A stretch of 64,000 nucleotides of DNA from Amoebophrya sp. A120 (taxonomy: Eukaryota; Sar; Dinophyceae; Syndiniales; Amoebophryaceae): the NCBI GenBank assembly GCA_905178155.1, contig CAJINV010000007.1, forward strand, positions 1,767,341 to 1,831,340. Direction: 5' to 3'. Every line of letters starts with the position of its first letter. Position 1 is the first letter of the stretch. Positions 60,819-64,000 of the stretch are shown here, in pieces. The notes under the pieces were generated by a model. That model had not been told where the DNA came from, made no database searches, and worked only from the letters and a program-made list of their open reading frames with translations. A program made the position numbers and the translations under genes.

Positions 60819-63800
60819 ATGTACGGGTATGAGGGAAGTCAAGGGTACTGCTACGACGAGGAGCGCGACGACGGCAACTACTACGGCGCCCCACATCAAC
60901 GACGCGCGGCCCGAGGACGCCACGGCAGCTACTATGATGACGAGGCGCTGCAAAACTACGAGTACGACGACAAGAACTACTACGCCACCCCAAAACCCTC
61001 CGCCCGACGCAGATATCATGGTGAGGGCGAGGCTGCTGCACCCAAGAAGGTGAAGAAGAACAAGAACAATGCGGTGCTTGACGCAGACTCCATCGAGGTC
61101 GAGATGACCACCCCGGACACGAACAGCCGGCGAACCACGCAGGAACCCCCGGGAGCTGGTCCGTTGGTCGCCGCGGAGGGTGAGAAGTTGTTTCCGAAAT
61201 CGATGCAAGAAGCCGAAAGTAAGAACGCGATCCAGCCCAAAATCACACGCGGCAAAGGCAAAGCAAGCTGCTGGTGCTGGGGGGAAGAAGGGGAAGGGCA
61301 AGGCGATCAAGGGTCCCGTCGTTCCGAGCGAGACAGGCGAGTCTGAGTCCGCGTTCGATGATGACATTATGCTCATGAAGGTGTTGTTGAAAATCCGCTC
61401 CTACTACCCCTCTACTTTTTGTAATAATATGTGTTTCGCACAATCTTCACAAGCTCAAACATCATAAAGAAAAAGAATATACGCCTAGATAGAAATCACG
61501 ACCGGTCAGCACATGTTCAGTCGCTGTCTGGTTGTCGAGCCCGACTCGAATTTAGGCAACTACATCGTGATAATTTTACACGCACCATCCAACCGAGGAT
61601 GAAAGGGATCGTCGGTGGGGATTCTACTTTTTCCATTGCATAGACACTGGCCGCGAAGATGATGACTCTGAATTCGTGGGCCCCCCGCCGCCAGCACAGA
61701 AGCCGGGGAAAGGGAAAGGCAAAAAAGGAAAGGGCAAAGGGGGCCGAGGCAAGAATAAGAAACCAAGTCAGCCCGGCTTCCTGGACAAGGTGTACGAGGT
61801 GTCCAACATGGGCTTAATGCTTGGCGTTTATTTCTCCAGCTTCGCGTTTTGCGCGCTGCTCTTCGGTTTGATCGTCGGACTCAGCCTTTCCGATCCGGAC
61901 CCCGAGAAGGGACCCTGCACTCCTTCGGCTAGTAGTACCACTACCAGCGCGGCGGCAAGTCCAAGCCCCTCGCCGGGTACGTCGAGCACCTCCCCGGCCC
62001 CGGCGCCAGTATCACCGACGCCGGCTGCTGCTACATCGGGGTCCGTGTCCTCAACAAGTCCGACTCCGACGCCGACGCCAGCTGCATCTTCACCGACGCC
62101 GACGCCAGCTCCTGCGCCCACCCCTGCTGCGGCCCCGACGCCGGCCGTCGGGGTGGCCGGCTCCGGAGCGATTCTCTTCACCAACGAAGCGGGAGATTCC
62201 AATATGACAAAGAAAAATGCCCCCTCCCCATATCGAAAAGTAAAACGAATTTTGTGATGCTGCATTTGAGTACACAAATCGGCCTGTATTGCTAGAAGGC
62301 CAAGAGACGCAGTTGCGGCCTGAGTTGCAGGCAATTTGTCATGCTGTTTCCCACTTCCAGCTGCCTCCTGTCATGCTGAAGATGCAAGGCCTTACCACGC
62401 CAGCCAGCACTACAGTCCGCATCTTTTGCCTCATAGAATGACAAAGCTGATTTGTGACCACAAATCTGCATCACAGATTTCCGTTTTGATATGGGCAGGG
62501 GGGATTTTTCTTGTTCATATCCAACACGCGGCGGCAGCAATTCTTCAAGGACTACACCACGCTGGAAACCGTGATATGCATTGCAAAAGCATCGTACTAG
62601 TATAAATCGCATGACAAATTTTATCAGGAAGAAAGTTGGAATTTGTAATGCAGATTTGGGTAGGAAACCAGATTTGTTATGCATACCTGCAATTCATACG
62701 AGTGCGATACTTTTGCAGTGGATACGTGACTTTCGACGGCAAATCGATCCAGGCGCGCGCCGTCCACAGTTCCGGAGGTGTGGCCGATTGGGTGGTCAGC
62801 GAGGGCCAGGGCTATGGGGTGTGGATGGGCGCCGCCACCGTTGCGGGCTTTCGGGTGGCCAACAACTATATGGATTGTAAAAATGTCTGAGTCTCCTGGA
62901 AGTTTCTGAGACTTGTCATGCATGTTTTGCATGACCCAGGATGTCTGTAATGCACGACCGCGCGTCACAGGTCTTGAGAGGGCTTCCTGATGCCTACTCC
63001 GCATGACAAACGCCCTCCCCGCGTAGCACAAACTAGACTCCTCTTGCTGGTCATGCGACACAGATTTTTCTAGAGTCCAAAGTTAGCATCACAAGTTCCA
63101 ATCTTCCACCAGACCCAGACATTTTTACTCTTGATAAACTACCGCAAAGCCACGGGGAACGCCGCTTACAACACGGCGGTGCAGGAAACCTACGAAGCCT
63201 ACCTGGGGTGGCGGCAAATGTGCTACCTCTTATGCATTGCAAAAGAAGTACTTATCGTACTCCTAGTATTTTTGCAATACAAATTAGCTCAGCATGACAT
63301 CGAATGGAATTTCTCATGCTAATTTAGCTTGAAAAAGAAATTTGTCTTGCATGACTGCGACGAGTACGAGTGCGATAGTCTTGCACATGATACTTCTCCC
63401 GGGACAACGACATGATCGACCGGTTCTACTGCGGGGCCAACTGCCCCCACGCGGGCGAGCCCCGGACGTCGGCCCCCAACTGTTATCCCTGTCTGCCCCA
63501 CTGGAAAACTACGGACAATCTGCAGAGCGTGGTGGGCAAGGGTTCTGCCAGTGACGGGGATCTGGATGGCATCGTGGGCATGATTCTTCTCGTCATTTCG
63601 ACGGCCCCGGACCGCGACGAGTACACGGGGACAGGCTCCGATCCGCAGAACACCTGGAATTGGCAGGAGCTCGCGCTGCTCACCTACCAGTCCTGCAAGT
63701 CCAACTTGATGCACAATTTCGTGACGGGCACCGGGGTCAACTCCGACTTTCTCATGCTGAAACTGGGCACCAACTGGGGCGGGTTCGACCCGGAGTGCAA

Positions 63801-64000
63801 CAATCCGTCCTACCACGGGCCGGGCGCTTACCGGGCGATGCGCGACTACATGTTGGCCTTCGAAACGATCGTCGGGGCCCCGGCCGGGGAGGCCCAGGGC
63901 CTGGTGGCCCAATGGAACATGGCGGTCGCGGGCACTTACGGCATGCTGAAGGACAACCAGTGCGCCGACAACGGAATGACCACTAACTGGTTCAAGGTTT
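60819..64000 (+). CDS. type II membrane protein with GH8 glycoside hydrolase ectodomain (3' partial)
   Basis: Exons are 60819-61367, 61648-62202, 62525-62574, 62730-62868, 63142-63230 and 63397 to past the window end. The N-terminus is Tyr/Asp-rich then Lys/Gly-rich. A transmembrane helix (LGVYFSSFAFCALLFGLIVG, about 61826-61885) follows a basic stretch, predicting a cytosolic N-terminus. A Pro/Thr/Ser/Ala linker (about 61915-62150) leads to the catalytic region. GH8 hallmarks are SEGQGYGVWMGA (about 62793, proton-donor Glu) and SASDGDLDGIVGMILL (about 63550, cognate of the family's ATDGDLD with the base Asp). The family hydrolyses beta-1,4-glucans, lichenin, chitosan or xylan; the substrate here is undetermined. 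All five introns look introner-derived (the first weakly). Exon 1 needs a one-base frame change at about 61240-61275. GH8 is mainly bacterial, so horizontal origin is plausible. Confidence 0.85.
61368..61642. mobile_element. probable degraded introner IE-9
   Basis: The intron begins TATGCTCATG and ends CATTGCATA with only weak inverted similarity. It is flanked by GACAT (61363-61367) and GACAC (61643-61647). Excision joins GAT GAT GAC AT|T GGC in frame. The obvious GT at 61381 paired with the AG at 61643 does not keep phase. Consistent with an old, diverged introner. Confidence 0.5.
62203..62519. mobile_element. introner IE-10
   Basis: The 317-bp element begins TATGACAAAGAAAAATGCCC and ends GATTTTTCTTGTTCATA. 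Inverted repeats of about 32 bp contain CCCCATATC or its near match. Target duplication TCCAA lies at 62198-62202 and 62520-62524. Excision joins TCC AA|C ACG in frame. The AAAAATGCCCCC core is shared with IE-2 in the IQ-motif gene. Confidence 0.9.
62575..62724. mobile_element. introner IE-11
   Basis: The 150-bp element begins TATGCATTGCAAAAGCATCG and ends CGATACTTTTGCAGTGGATA. Target duplication CGTGA lies at 62570-62574 and 62725-62729. Excision joins GTG A|CT TTC in frame. Same family and same length as IE-7 in the Dbp2-like gene. The upstream exon is only 50 nt. Confidence 0.9.
62869..63136. mobile_element. introner IE-12
   Basis: The 268-bp element begins TATGGATTGTAAAAATGTC and ends GACATTTTTACTCTTGATA. 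The terminal repeats contain TGTCTGAGTCTCC or TGTCTGGGTCTGG. Target duplication AACTA lies at 62864-62868 and 63137-63141. Excision joins AAC TA|C CGC in frame. Same family as IE-5 and IE-8. Confidence 0.9.
63231..63391. mobile_element. introner IE-13
   Basis: The 161-bp element begins TATGCATTGCAAAAGAAG and ends GATAGTCTTGCACATGATA, related to IE-7 and IE-11. The flanks are CCTCT (63226-63230) and CTTCT (63392-63396), a duplication with one difference. Excision joins CTC T|CC CGG in frame. Confidence 0.86.

Overview
Eukaryotic nuclear DNA: ten spliced protein genes, all on the + strand, with no convincing gene on the - strand. Coding regions have strongly G/C-biased third positions and many short GT-AG introns. 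Alongside these are at least a dozen introns that are themselves TIR-bearing mobile elements ('introners') with 5-bp target duplications and non-canonical splice borders. One-way gene order, SPRY/NHR and ciliary proteins and this intron type point to an alveolate, most likely a parasitic dinoflagellate of the Amoebophrya (Syndiniales) type, whose published genomes are known for such introners. The genus is inferred, not proven.

Layout: 218-2712 DDX3/Ded1-type RNA helicase; 5108-9455 IQ-motif coiled-coil protein; 10299-12979 PP2C phosphatase with a long disordered N-terminus; about 14982-16120 unknown protein with a probable N-terminal membrane anchor (5' structure unresolved); 18084-23480 unknown 1215-aa protein; 24530-25194 Tctex1-type dynein light chain; 27800-31029 unknown low-complexity protein with a signal peptide; 31992-38928 DDX5/Dbp2-type helicase whose gene holds a 3.28-kb TIR element in one intron; 43445-59953 a 5417-aa protein joining a CC2D2A-like ciliary part to six neuralized-type (NHR) repeats; 60819 to beyond the window end, a type II membrane protein with a GH8 glycoside hydrolase ectodomain. 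Three very GC-rich islands (about 16.5-17.5, 25.6-27.4 and 33.6-36.6 kb) carry no credible gene; the third is the cargo of the 3.28-kb element.

Exon joins were worked out by hand from splice signals, codon phase, GC3 and family conservation. For each introner, removing the element plus one target-duplication copy restores the reading frame. The strongest observations are (i) the introner set, including families shared between genes and two very large members, (ii) the CC2D2A-NHR fusion, and (iii) a GH8 gene in which every visible intron looks introner-derived.
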